Source: Pinguiococcus pyrenoidosus
Lineage: Eukaryota > Sar > Pinguiophyceae > Pinguiochrysidales > Pinguiochrysidaceae
Length of the DNA stretch: 29,024 bases
NCBI GenBank assembly: GCA_019677205.1
Contig: JAAMXY010001467.1
Location: 1 to 29,024 of the forward strand
Direction of reading: 5' to 3'
The notes under the pieces were generated by a model. The model was not told the DNA's origin. It worked only from the letters and a program-made list of their open reading frames with translations, and did no database searches. Below are positions 19,749 through 29,024 of this stretch, in pieces (within the stretch, counting starts at the first letter, position 1; each line of letters opens with the position of its first letter). The translations under genes were made by a program, and so were the position numbers.

Positions 19749-22688
19749 ATGTCCGGAGACACATCACGTCGTCGTGGAGAGCACTTGACGCGGCCTCTCC
19801 ACAGCGACGCATCTCTGCGCAGAGAGGAGCGCTACCGTCGCGGAGACCCCAGTCGCGCCCCATCGCGCATCCTGGTCGCCGAGCCGGCGAGACGCCGATG
19901 GGCCTTGGACACCAGACCCATCGGCAGTCACCTCCGCAATCCGCCTCCGGGCGGAGGGCCCCCGAGCGCCGCCGGACGTGCCTGGAGCGCTCGTGCGTGT
20001 CGGCGGGCCTTGGTGGCGTCGGTGGCCGTGGTGCTGTTCTTCATCTTCTGCGTCCAGTCGCGCGACGCGGAGGGCATCTTTGACGAGCGGCCGTCGGCGG
20101 TGGAGCTGATGCGGCCCTCGCCGAGGATGGCGCCGTGGAACCCCTGGCAGGACGAGCACAAGCGCAGAGGGCTGGAGAGTTCGTCGAAGGCGCAGAAGAA
20201 GGGCTGCTGTCGGCAGGGAGGCGTCGCAGGTCTCATCCAAGCCATGCGGCGGCCGGAGATGGCGTTCCTACCGCGCGATGGTCGAGCACTGCAGAGTGCG
20301 AATCGGCAGAATGACTCTCTCGTCGCTCCGTCGCCGGCGTCGGCGCTGCTGCCGTACAAGCTGCATCATGTGGCGCTGCGCTACAAGGTGTGCAATGGGC
20401 TGACGAACCAACGCATCGCTCTGATCGAGGGCGTGCTGCTTGGACTCTTCCTGGGCGTCCAAGTCCTGGTGCCCGATGAAGTGCCTCTCAACGGCGCGGA
20501 GTTTCCCAATGGCCGAGAGACCAACCGCAACGTGCAGGACACGGCGACGCTCTTCGACCTGGAGAGCTTCGTCACGGAGGCGGAGGAGATCTTCTTGGAG
20601 TACTGGTGCCGGAAGAACCCGGCCCGTAGCGCCTCGCGCTTCTGGTGCGCGGAGAATAGTCCCAAGCCCATCCTGTACGGTCAGGGATACGCCGGCAATC
20701 TGGCGGCGGCGTTCTCCAAGGCCACCGCGGCCGGCGTGCCCAACGGCGGCATCCAGGTCATTCCCATCGAGGACTTGCACTTGCTCGGGAAGCCATACGC
20801 CATGAGCTCCCTGGACGAACTGGAGAGAGAGCTAAGCACGCGGCTTCAGCAGATCCCGGACAAGGAGCGCGGGCATACCGTGATCGACGCGGCCTGCCCG
20901 CTGTTCTCCATCGCCGTGCGAGAGCACACGCCGGCGTGGCAGATGTTCTGGCGCCTGAGCTCCGCGCTGCATTTCTCCTCCGCCATCCGCAGCCGCGCCA
21001 ACACGCTCACCAACTTGATCAAGTCGCAGGCGGATGCCGCGCAAGCCAAGGCCGCGCGCTTCGGCTTCAGCACGGCGGGGGCGGAACAAGCGCAGGAAGC
21101 GGCGTTCAACGTGCTGCACCTGCGCGCCGAGGAGGACTGGCAGGAGCACTGCAAGGTCTGGATGACCTTGCCAGACGGCGTGCACCGCGACAACTGCATC
21201 AACAACACCATGACGGTGGCGAATGTCCTGCTGTCCGAGGGCGTGGACCCCAGCGTCCCCTTGTACATCTCCACCGGCTTGACGCGACGAGAGCTGGAGA
21301 GCCTCCGCATCGACAACGATCTGGACGACGAGACCAACCGCCTGGGCAGGGCGTTCCAGACGCTGTTCGAGGTGTTCACGGTGGTGTGCAAGGACGACGT
21401 GCTGGAGCTGTCCACCGAGTGGGCCAAGTCCGAGCGAGAGGTGCACGCGGCCATCGACTACCTCGTCTCGCAGCAGGCGCAGTGCTTCGTGGGCAACTCC
21501 GTGTCCACCTTCTCGGCCTTCCTCATCCTGGATAGGCACCGCCGCGGCCAGTGCGCTTTCCACTACAACGGCGGCAACATCCCCATCGCGGACGCCGGCT
21601 TCCTCAAGCCCGCCAAGTCGCTGTCCGTGCCGACGCTGCGGAAGCCCATCAAGTGGATCTTCGCCATCCACGTGAACCAGGACAGCGACCTGTCATCCTC
21701 CTTCTCCAACATGATGAAGGTGGCCGTGCGCTCGGCGGCGCTCAAGACGGATCTGGTGATGATCTGCCTGACCACGCTGCGGCCCAGTGATGCGCTGTCC
21801 GTGTGGCTGGTGCAGAACGGCGTGCGCGTGCTGTACCACACGCCCACGTGGATCGCCGACGTCAAGCAGATCGTCAACCACCAGACCAAGCTCACGGCCG
21901 CCCTGGGAGACGGAGACCCGCGAGAGCAGCGCAGCCACCTGCTGACCGACCCGGATGCGATGATCGGCACGTTCCTCCGGATCGACATCCCCATCGTGGG
22001 CATGCTGGACGAGTTCGTGCTCTACACGGACGTGGACCTGCTCTTCGCCGGCAGCATCACGTGGCCGAAGCTGCTGGGCGACAAGTACGCCGACATCCGG
22101 GAGCGGGCCGACTTTGCCAGGGGCGCCTTCTACGCCGACGAGCCGGGCACGCAGGGCCTGCCGCTGTACTTCTCTGCCTCCAGCGAGATGGAGAAGCACA
22201 CGGACCCGGCCTTCCTGAACGCCGGCGTCATGCTGCTCAACATGAGGAGCCTGCGGCACACCTACAAGGAGTTCCGCAGCTTCATCTTGGCGGACGACGA
22301 TTTGGACTGGATCTCGGGCCCGGGAGACCAGGGCGCGTACAAGACGTTCTACGCCACCAGCACGGGGGAGCCGCACGCCAACTTCCTGCCCTTCGAGCTG
22401 AATTGGAAATCGTACTGGGAGAGGAACCCCATGGCCAGCGTGGTGCATTTCCATGGGCCCAAGTGTGAGAAGGACATCATCCCGTACCGAGCCATGGGCA
22501 CGGTCGCCATCGACGTCTTCGCAGACATCCTGCACACGTGTGCCTCGACGGGGGACTGCTACTCCCGCTGCGACGAGTTCATGGACTACCTGGAGGGACC
22601 GAATCGAGATCGAGTGGACTCTCTTATCGACCTCCTCCACAAGTTAGATGCCAACCGCCAAGCGCCGCAGCTCGCTGGCGACGCCTAG
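19749..22688 (+). CDS. Double-domain type II glycosyltransferase: fucosyltransferase-like plus GT8-like modules
   Basis: One uninterrupted 979-codon frame starts at an ATG in an A-rich context. An arginine-rich cytosolic tail (1-86) precedes a single signal-anchor (about 87-103), the layout of Golgi enzymes. Module one (about 200-620) begins KVCNGLTNQRIALIEGVLLG, like the opening of O-fucosyltransferase-type GT-B enzymes. It has NVLHLRAEEDW at 454-464, where the family's HLR motif sits, and ends with a CFVGNSVSTFSAF block. Module two (about 633-912) looks like a GT8-type GT-A fold: YTDVDLLF carries the DxD metal motif (DVD at 761-763), FLNAGVMLLNM at 822-832 is typical of GT8, GPGDQGAYKTFY follows, and HFHG at 900-903 supplies the late His metal ligand. 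The modules probably add two sugars in series. Donors and acceptor are unknown, and the fold assignments are recalled patterns. Confidence 0.82.
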   Translation: MSGDTSRRRGEHLTRPLHSDASLRREERYRRGDPSRAPSRILVAEPARRRWALDTRPIGSHLRNPPPGGGPPSAAGRAWSARACRRALVASVAVVLFFIFCVQSRDAEGIFDERPSAVELMRPSPRMAPWNPWQDEHKRRGLESSSKAQKKGCCRQGGVAGLIQAMRRPEMAFLPRDGRALQSANRQNDSLVAPSPASALLPYKLHHVALRYKVCNGLTNQRIALIEGVLLGLFLGVQVLVPDEVPLNGAEFPNGRETNRNVQDTATLFDLESFVTEAEEIFLEYWCRKNPARSASRFWCAENSPKPILYGQGYAGNLAAAFSKATAAGVPNGGIQVIPIEDLHLLGKPYAMSSLDELERELSTRLQQIPDKERGHTVIDAACPLFSIAVREHTPAWQMFWRLSSALHFSSAIRSRANTLTNLIKSQADAAQAKAARFGFSTAGAEQAQEAAFNVLHLRAEEDWQEHCKVWMTLPDGVHRDNCINNTMTVANVLLSEGVDPSVPLYISTGLTRRELESLRIDNDLDDETNRLGRAFQTLFEVFTVVCKDDVLELSTEWAKSEREVHAAIDYLVSQQAQCFVGNSVSTFSAFLILDRHRRGQCAFHYNGGNIPIADAGFLKPAKSLSVPTLRKPIKWIFAIHVNQDSDLSSSFSNMMKVAVRSAALKTDLVMICLTTLRPSDALSVWLVQNGVRVLYHTPTWIADVKQIVNHQTKLTAALGDGDPREQRSHLLTDPDAMIGTFLRIDIPIVGMLDEFVLYTDVDLLFAGSITWPKLLGDKYADIRERADFARGAFYADEPGTQGLPLYFSASSEMEKHTDPAFLNAGVMLLNMRSLRHTYKEFRSFILADDDLDWISGPGDQGAYKTFYATSTGEPHANFLPFELNWKSYWERNPMASVVHFHGPKCEKDIIPYRAMGTVAIDVFADILHTCASTGDCYSRCDEFMDYLEGPNRDRVDSLIDLLHKLDANRQAPQLAGDA

Positions 22689-22782
22689 GCACGAGCAGTT
22701 CTCCTTCTTCTCCTCTTAGTATGTGGCTGTGTGCGTGGGTGGCTGTGTGGGTGTCTCTCTCTTCTCTTTCTTAGATTCAGAG

Positions 22783-22877
22783 GATGATGAAGATGAAGAT
22801 GAAGATGAAGATGAAGATGAAGATGAAGATGAAGATGAAGATGAAGATGGAGATGAAGATGGAGATGAAGATGAGGA
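22783..22877 (+). repeat. (GATGAA)n microsatellite
   Basis: About 95 bp of near-perfect GATGAA hexamers with a few GATGGA variants near the end, roughly 100 bp after the double glycosyltransferase stop. Confidence 0.9.
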
Positions 22878-23135
22878 TAAACACGATACTTCAGAATTGC
22901 TCACACTCACACGTACGTATATCCACGTGGCGAATACGCCTCCTAGAACTCAGGCGTCAGTCGAGGTGGAACTGGGGATGCCACGTTCAGATTCATTCAC
23001 AAGGCAACCCTCTCTTCTCACGTCGTCGTATTAGTTGTTCAAGTTCTCTTGCCAAAGGCGTCAATCAGTTTGTTACTTGCTGGGCAGGGGAATTCTGTCA
23101 TTTCCATGCATTCGTAAGCAGAGAAAACAGGGCTC

Positions 23136-23155
23136 CTGCTGCTGCTGCTGCTGCT

Positions 23156-23183
<28 letters not shown>
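23136..23183 (+). repeat. Composite (CTG)7(CGG)9 tract
   Basis: Seven CTG units pass directly into nine CGG units. Confidence 0.9.
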
Positions 23184-23186
<3 letters not shown>

Positions 23187-23422
23187 CGCATTGCATGATG
23201 AACCCGATCCAACCGGCATCCATCCGCGACGTCCGAGGCGGATTCGCATCCAAGGTTATGGCGGCGCACATCTTCGGACGACATGCAGCTATGGCACTGA
23301 CGGGCCTTCGCAACGTCCTTCCCTCTCTCTTTCTGTCCCACGCCCATGACGAGGGCGCTTCTAATGCATCTCGTCATCTGCTCTACTTTGCACAACGAAG
23401 CGGCTTGTCAACTGCAGCACCG

Positions 23423-23728
23423 CTACTGAGTATTTAGTGATAAGATCTGCGCCCGCAAGCGCGACTTGCGCTGTTCTGGCGTCTCTCCTGTGACTTCCGC
23501 CAGTCGTTCCGCCGGTGATTTCTGCCCGGCGCGCCGCGCCTTCTTCGCGGGAGGGCGCCGCGCCACCGCCTTCTGCTCGAGCGCCTCATGCTCGCGCAGG
23601 TACCGGCGGTACTCCGCCCACGCGACCAAGATGAAGTACACCAGCAGTGCCACCAGCACTTCTCGTCGTTCTGATCGGCGGAGAAACAGCAGAACCGTCA
23701 CGAGCATGCCGACGTAGAAGCTCCACAT
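23423..23728 (-). CDS. Small membrane protein with a helical hairpin and basic tail
   Basis: The frame extends upstream without an ATG to a TTG near 23917, so 23728 is used, giving 101 residues with a TAG stop. Two hydrophobic segments (about 3-16 and 22-38) are separated by a short RRSERRE turn, which fits a membrane hairpin with both ends on the same side. The rest is strongly basic (RRPPAKKARRAGQK) and then charged and helical, ending QILSLNTQ. I do not recognise the family. The composition is more protein-like than that of neighbouring chance frames, but a 5' exon could be missing and non-coding status is possible. Confidence 0.45.
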   Translation of the reverse strand: MWSFYVGMLVTVLLFLRRSERREVLVALLVYFILVAWAEYRRYLREHEALEQKAVARRPPAKKARRAGQKSPAERLAEVTGETPEQRKSRLRAQILSLNTQ

Positions 23729-24945
23729 CCTCTCGAGGACGCGCTGCGGCGGCAGCGGCGCTTCGGGGGGGGAGCCCCTGGGTTTTGGATCAGGGGCACA
23801 GAGCGTCGAAAGGGGGGTTCCCTTGCGGCTGCTTCTGGGTTTGGGGACGGATTTGGAAGGCTGAAGTGGAAGTTTCCATCGCCGGGGAACGAGAGAGCTA
23901 CAATAGTAATTATTCAAGGGAAGCGAAGCGACGAAGCGATGAATCGAGCAGAAGCACGAGCGAGCGAGAAATCATCCGGCTGTCACACGTGTCAAATCAA
24001 GAGGAATACAAATCTGAAATGGGTCGGGGTCTTTTCCTAATTTTGAATTTCCGGACTTGTCGCCGGCATTCCAGATTCTACATTCATTCAAATGCATCGT
24101 TTGGGTCATTTGGATCACGCTTGGCGAATCAGAAGGGGAGGAATCCAACTACTTCAAGACAAGCTCGTCCAATCACGGAGGTACGTCATTGGAGCGTTCG
24201 CGCGGTTGTTGCGCACTTCGAAATTCCTCCCCTCCTCCATTACTGGTGAGGGGCGAACATAAGGCAACAGGACATGCACCGCGCGCAGGCCTGTCCTTCA
24301 CCCTCGTCGCGGTCGCCGAAGTGCATTCGGAAGAATAAGGCTGTAGATTCGGTTCGCTATTTCGCCAAGGATTGTCTGAAGGAACATTAATTTAGACCTA
24401 TGACCAATCGATGCTGGGAAGGGCGGGAGCGCCCCTGGTCATTGGGTGGTTCCGCCGGTGGTTTCGTCCAAAAGCTGGTGGTTTTTTCCGGCTCGTGGAT
24501 GTCATTGGCCACACGCCTTTGATGTTGGTCCGTAATTCGCGGGAAGGTTCTCGCAAGCCGTTGGAACAAGTGTCCATGGCAGCAAGGGGCATTACAGCAC
24601 CAGTGCGACAGCCTCTCCAATGACGTACTCCTCCGCAAGCTTCCAAACCTTCCAGACCAGAACAATGCAAAAAGCCTTCAAAATCTATTTACTTATGTTT
24701 TATGTTATGTAAAGCTCCCACCTCTGAGCGATGCATAATACGACGAAATAAGGCGATCTTGAATGAATCCGATCCGGTGCGGAGCTGGTTCGGAATGCGG
24801 GCAACCTGCCACCCATAGAGCAGCTGCCGCAGTGCGGGTTCGTCAGGCTTGCCGGTTGGCTGGCGCGGGAGGTTCGGAGCAGGAGGAGTGGGCAGTGCAG
24901 CTGCACTTCAGAAAGCTAAAGCGGACCCGAACCCTTGCCCAACCC

Positions 24946-24980
24946 AAAGTCTAAAGTCTTAAGCCTGAAGTCTGAAGCCT
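24946..24980 (+). repeat. Degenerate heptamer repeat, five units
   Basis: AAAGTCT, AAAGTCT, TAAGCCT, GAAGTCT and GAAGCCT run head to tail, a seven-base period with purine/pyrimidine variants. Confidence 0.8.
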
Positions 24981-25287
24981 CTCTTCTCTCTCTTCTCCCA
25001 ATTCCCTTTTTTCATTCCGGCGCCCAAATCTCCGATTAGCAAAGCGACCCCGCGTGCAGTGCCACTCGCACCGCTTGGCCCCCGGCCTTTCCGCTTGCTT
25101 CGCTCTGCTGAGAGCGGCGCCCAGGGATCGCACGCGCGGAGAGGAGTCGACGGACTTCCGCGCGGTAGCGTGCGGCGCGCGTGCGTTTGTCGTTGAGTTT
25201 TTTCGTTCTCCGAGCGAGCGCCGGGCGCCAGCTGCAGGGGCAGCTGCGGCGTCGGAGCAGCCGGGCCGCGTCTGCCTCGGCTGTGGC

Positions 25288-25344
25288 ATGGTGTACCACC
25301 CGGCGTTTCGAGAACAGCAATTCAGCAGCTCCGCGAGGCGGTGA
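25288..25344 (+). promoter_or_regulatory. Upstream ORF of 18 codons just before the EF-hand kinase start
   Basis: ATG at 25288 (context GGCATGG) opens 18 codons to a TGA at 25342-25344, six bases before the main ATG at 25351. If the transcript includes it, it could lower or tune translation of the kinase. The transcription start is unknown. Confidence 0.35.
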
Positions 25345-25350
25345 GACGCG

Positions 25351-28066
25351 ATGGGCCACCACCACAGCGACTTGGACGATGAGGGCAAGAAGATGTCGCA
25401 CCGCTTCAACCCCCTGGAGTTCGACATGCTCAAGAAGAGCTTCAAGGACCTGGCCCGCCGCAGCGACGGAGACTTCATCGACAAGGACACGTTCTTGCAG
25501 TTCTTCCCCCTGCCCGGCCTGCTCGGGGAGCGCCTCTTCGACGCCTTTGACTCCAAGAAGAAGCACGCCATCGACTTCGAGGACTTCGTCAAGGGCATCG
25601 CGCGCCTCAACAGGGGCACCTGGGAGGAGCAGCTGCGCTTCGTGTTTAAGGTGTTCGACGCGGACGCCTCCGGCGCCGTGTCGCGAGAGGAGCTGAGGAG
25701 CCTGCTCAACTCGCTGCCCATGGAGCTCATGCACAAGCACGCGCCGGAGAACATGAGTCCCAGCAAGCGCCTGGAGATGGCGGACGGGGCGGGCGCGGTG
25801 GAGCACGCGGCGGGCTACGCCGCCACCTTCGAGGAGGAGGCCGGCCTCTTCCTCGACGAGGTGGACACCTTCACCAACAACGATCTCGTGGAGCAGGCGT
25901 TCCGGGAGTGCGACTTCGACCACGACGAGGAGCTCAGCTTCGATCAGTTCAAGACCTGGGTGCTCAACTACCCCATCATCCTGAACATCATGCAGTCCGT
26001 GCTGCCCTACGCCGGCCAGCCCATGCCGCACCACGACGACCACGGGCGGCATCACCACCACCACTGGCCGGGACACCACAGCCGGCGCCAGAGCGATGCG
26101 GACCGGAAGAGCGACCGCCTGGCCTCGCTGCCCTTCCATCGCCAGTTCCACAGCAACGGCAGCTTCAACGGGCGCCGGTCGCATCCGGAGATCACCGCGC
26201 TCGTGGCCGAGATGCATCCGCCGGAGTCGGGCAGTCGCTCGCACTCGGACGAAGACCACGCCGCCGCCTCCGCCGCCGCGGCGACGAAGAAGGTCAACCC
26301 CTATGAGGTGCGCGCGCGCCTCGGGAGCTTCGACACCAACAACAGCACGATCGCGTCCGTCGACGTGCACAGCCTCTCGGGCGGGATGCCGGCGCCGCGG
26401 GCGCAGTCGGACCCCTTCGGCGGCGCCTCATCGCCACTGGCGAATGGCTCGCCGGGCCTGAGCCCGCTCAGGTTCGACTCGGCCTTCAAGCACCGTCGGC
26501 AGCGCAGCGGGAGCATGACCTGCATCGACCTTCGTGGCATCGACAACGAGCACCAGGTTCGGAATCTCGTGCTTCAGGCGCGGAACCTCACCCGGGTCCC
26601 CGAAGTCCGGACGGCCCTCACGGATGCCCTTCACGCGCTGGAAGACCACGAAAGTCGGTGAGTTGCAGTTCGTCTTCATTTTTGCGCTCTTTGGCTTCCT
26701 GCTTTCATTGGGGGGTTTCTTCCTTATTGGCAACGGCGTCGGAAGACGAGAAATCACCGGCGTGGCATCCTTTGAAGCACCGACAGACGCTAACTCGCCC
26801 CTTTCCCCCTTTCCACCTTTCCACCTTTCCACCTTTCCCTTCGGAAATTGGAAAAAAAAATGGTGTACGTCTCTTGGCAACAGGCAACAGGGCGAGCCGG
26901 ACGTCGATGATGTTGCGAAGGAGGGATTCCTTTACAAGCGGGGACAGCACCTGCACATCTGGAAGCAGCGTTGGTACCTGCTGAGCAACAACATGCTGTA
27001 CTACTACGCGCACAAGTCGGATGTGCGCTCCCGCGGCGTCATCTTCCTGACCGGCTGCATCGTGGAGAAGCTCGAGGATGACCACGAAGAGTCCCACGGC
27101 TACTACGGCTTCGAGATTCTGAGCACCTACGGCAACTTCCGGCGAGTGTTGTTCGCGACCACGGCGGAGCAGCGGGACGCGTGGATCCACGACCTCCAGC
27201 ATGCGGCACAGGTCGTGCCCATCGAGGAGGACTTTGCGCTGGGAGGGATCCTGGGCCAAGGCCGCTTCAGCCACGTGCTGAACTGCTACAACAAGCACAC
27301 GAAGGAGAACTTTGCCGTGAAGGTGATCGAGAAGAGCGTCATGGATGCGGACGAGCGCGAGCTGCTGCGGACGGAGATTGCCATCATGAAGCTCGTGAAC
27401 CACCCGCACATCATTCGCATGGAGGCCGTGTACGAGGACAAGGAGAAGATCTACATCGTCATGGAGAAGCTTGAGGGCGGCGAGCTCTTCAGCCGCATCG
27501 TCGGTCGTCCGACCTTCTCCGAGGAGGAGGCGTACAAGGTGATGAAGCCGCTGGTGGAGAGCGTCGCCTACCTCCACGACCTCGGCATCGTGCATCGAGA
27601 CCTGAAGCCCGAGAACATCCTCTGCGGAGAGAACCTCGAGGACTTGAAGATCGCCGACTTTGGTCTCAGCAAGCTCGTCTTGCCGACCGACGTCATGAAG
27701 ATGCCGTGCGGGACGCTGAGCTATGTCGCGCCCGAGGTGCTCACGTTGACGGGCTACGGGAAGGAGACGGACATCTGGTCCCTCGGTGTCATCATGTTCC
27801 TGCTCTTGAGGGGGAAGCTCCCGTTCGATGGCGAGGATCGCGAAGAGATCATCGACAGGACCATCAACGCCAACCTCAAGAAGCTCATGGCCGGCGACAA
27901 GAAATGGTCGCGCCTGAGCCCGGAGGCGCAGGATCTCATGTCCCGCATGCTGGAGAAGGCGCCGAAGAACCGCATCAGTGCTCGTGGAGCCCTGCGGCAT
28001 CCTTGGATGGAGAAGTACCGGTGTCACAACCCCGAGTGTATCCCCGAAGACGAGGCGGCGCGATAA
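25351..28066 (+). CDS. EF-hand / PH / CAMK-type protein kinase, CDPK7-like architecture (two exons)
   Basis: Exon 1 (25351-26657) and exon 2 (26884-28066) flank a 226-bp GTGAGT...ACAG intron and give 829 residues. The start MGHHHS matches the MGxxxS pattern for N-myristoylation. The N-terminal region (about 25-210) resembles a calcineurin-B-like EF-hand unit. D103-x-D105-x-S107-G108 to E114 is a canonical loop, D188-x-D190-x-D192 ends in Gln199 and is weaker, and two earlier loops are degenerate. A His- and Ser-rich linker follows (about 220-436). A PH domain spans about 447-546 (EGFLYKRG, WKQRWYLL, and the closing DAWIHDLQ). The kinase (about 553-810) has GQGRFSHV, K582, HRDLKPEN with D675, D694-F-G and CGTLSYVAPE, all catalytic residues present. 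Plasmodium and Toxoplasma CDPK7 share this domain order, and in Plasmodium the PH domain binds phosphoinositide. Calcium- and lipid-gated signalling at a membrane is inferred. Confidence 0.92.
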
Positions 28067-28529
28067 CAGCCCATGCCTCCGCGTCTGTGGAGGGACGTCG
28101 GATGGAGCTAGGGAGGGGGGGGGGGGCATCAGGGGCATCAAAGCGGGTGGTGGCGCTGCACGCGTGGCTTGTGTTGTGCTGCGACTGATAGCTGTAGGGC
28201 GTATGGTGACGACCGTGTTAGACCGCGAGTATCTTGGGCACGGAGTGGCCTGAAGGGCTTGGGTGTGTCGTTCGTTTTGAAAGCTGGGTACGCGTCGATT
28301 GAATTTGCAGACGAAGCGTCTCTTCGTTTCTCTCGTCCCGGCCAGCCTCCTCGTGCGCGGTGATTGTTTCCGCTTCTGCCTCACTTCGTTCGTGTCGGCC
28401 AAGGCACGCATGATCCGAGGTCAAGGTGAAAAGACACGGTCTCAAATTTGCACTGCTTCCCTAGGATGCCGCCTCTTCTTCTCTCGGTCTCTCTCTCTCT
28501 CTTTCTCTGTCTCTCTTTCTCTGTCTCTT

Positions 28530-28611
<82 letters not shown>

Positions 28612-29024
28612 TCTCTCTCTCTCTCTTTGTCGATCTCTTTCTCTTCGTATCCCTTCTCAACCTTCACATCAATCTTTCAACCTTCCAGTGGTGGCGTTGG
28701 CTCCGAAGCTCTGTTTCCGTGTCCGGTAGCTATTCCTCTTCTGCCGCCCTCATCCTTGTTGGGCAAGATCCTTCGACACCGTCGACAGCTGTGCTCGTTG
28801 ACTCCAAGCTCACAGATCCATCGGTCCCGCGCTCAAGGCGTTCGATCTTCTCCTCGACGCCGCGTTCGAAGACACCGCGCGCCACCTCGCGCCACCCAGG
28901 TCGGAAGGCACCTGTCGCGAGTGCGCTCGCCGCCGGAAGAGTGGAGAATGCGACGGTCATCTCTGCGGCTTCATGTGCTGAGACCTCTCTTTCTCACTCC
29001 TCCACCCTCCTCCGCACGCGGAAA
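28067..29024. other. Spacer at window end, no confident gene
   Basis: After the kinase stop come a 12-G run (28115-28126), featureless sequence and then the large pyrimidine/GT microsatellite. A minus-strand frame at 28730-28960 (76 codons) has no recognisable motif and may be chance or part of a gene beyond the window. Confidence 0.5.
28483..28641 (+). repeat. (CT)n-(GT)32-(CT)n composite microsatellite
   Basis: An uninterrupted GT run of 64 bases (28547-28610) is flanked on both sides by CT-rich pyrimidine tracts with TTT interruptions. Confidence 0.95.

Larger units (their letters stand above)
22689..23422. other. Spacer dominated by microsatellites
   Basis: Apart from the repeats at 22783-22877 and 23136-23183, no gene-like frame is seen. 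The two open frames here owe their length to the repeats. Confidence 0.55.
23729..25350. other. Divergent spacer, no confident gene
   Basis: The left part (to about 24770) includes AT-rich stretches and short frames without motifs. A heptamer repeat sits at 24946-24980. The last 300 bp before 25351 are GC-rich and carry a short upstream ORF (25288-25344), and probably contain the leader of the EF-hand kinase. Confidence 0.5.

Noticed and set aside
22723-23437. Frames reading Glu-Asp or Met-Lys repeats
   Set aside because: Both are produced by the (GATGAA)n microsatellite, and the sequence outside the repeat is not protein-like.
25036-26370. 444-codon antisense frame opposite the EF-hand exon
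   Set aside because: Val/His/Arg-rich shadow composition with no motif.
25351-28066. Calling the kinase a canonical CDPK
   Set aside because: EF-hands precede the kinase and a PH domain intervenes, unlike the kinase-junction-EF order of canonical CDPKs.
26705-28411. 568-codon antisense frame opposite the PH-kinase exon
   Set aside because: The sense strand encodes unmistakable PH and kinase motifs; high GC at third positions removes antisense stops.
1-29024. tRNA, rRNA, CRISPR array or transposon
   Set aside because: I looked for internal tRNA promoter B-box patterns, regular spaced direct repeats and transposase-like frames and found none convincing.

Overview
The window is nuclear DNA from a GC-rich single-celled eukaryote. 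Several genes read correctly only after removing short introns with GT-AG borders (eleven inferred, 72 to 292 bp), and the products are eukaryotic: PP2A catalytic subunit, the cohesion factor Dcc1, a receptor-like TKL kinase, type II membrane glycosyltransferases and a PH-domain CAMK kinase. One gene has the order EF-hands, PH domain, CAMK-type kinase, the order known from apicomplexan CDPK7. That hints at an alveolate or a related protist, but lineage cannot be settled from this window. Genes alternate strands, lie 30 bp to 2 kb apart, and show no operon logic.

Layout, left to right. 1-571: edge and promoter-like DNA with short repeats. 572-1933 (+): cysteine-rich single-pass membrane protein. 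2195-3783 (+): fucosyltransferase-like Golgi enzyme, two exons. 3817-5054 (-): PP2A catalytic subunit, four exons, ending 33 bp from its convergent neighbour. 5055-5894: AT-rich spacer. 5895-7213 (+): tail-anchored unknown protein. 8024-10231 (+): unknown acidic/basic protein, three exons. 10390-11655 (-): Dcc1. 11656-12474: spacer with heptamer and octamer repeats and an AT-rich island. 12475-14065 (+): 6-phosphogluconate dehydrogenase. 14579-17849 (-): TKL receptor-like kinase with a propeller-like ectodomain. 17850-19748: long divergent spacer. 19749-22688 (+): 979-residue protein with two different glycosyltransferase modules. 22689-23422: microsatellites. 23423-23728 (-): small two-helix membrane protein. 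23729-25350: spacer. 25351-28066 (+): EF-hand/PH/kinase protein. 28067-29024: spacer with a large (GT)n tract.

Functionally this is a mixed neighbourhood: signalling (PP2A, TKL kinase, Ca2+/lipid kinase), secretory-pathway glycosylation (two genes), carbon metabolism (6PGDH) and chromosome biology (Dcc1). The items most worth a second look are the double glycosyltransferase, the receptor-like TKL kinase with a DWG motif, the CDPK7-like kinase, and several seven-base-period repeats between genes. I see no mobile element, CRISPR array, tRNA or rRNA.
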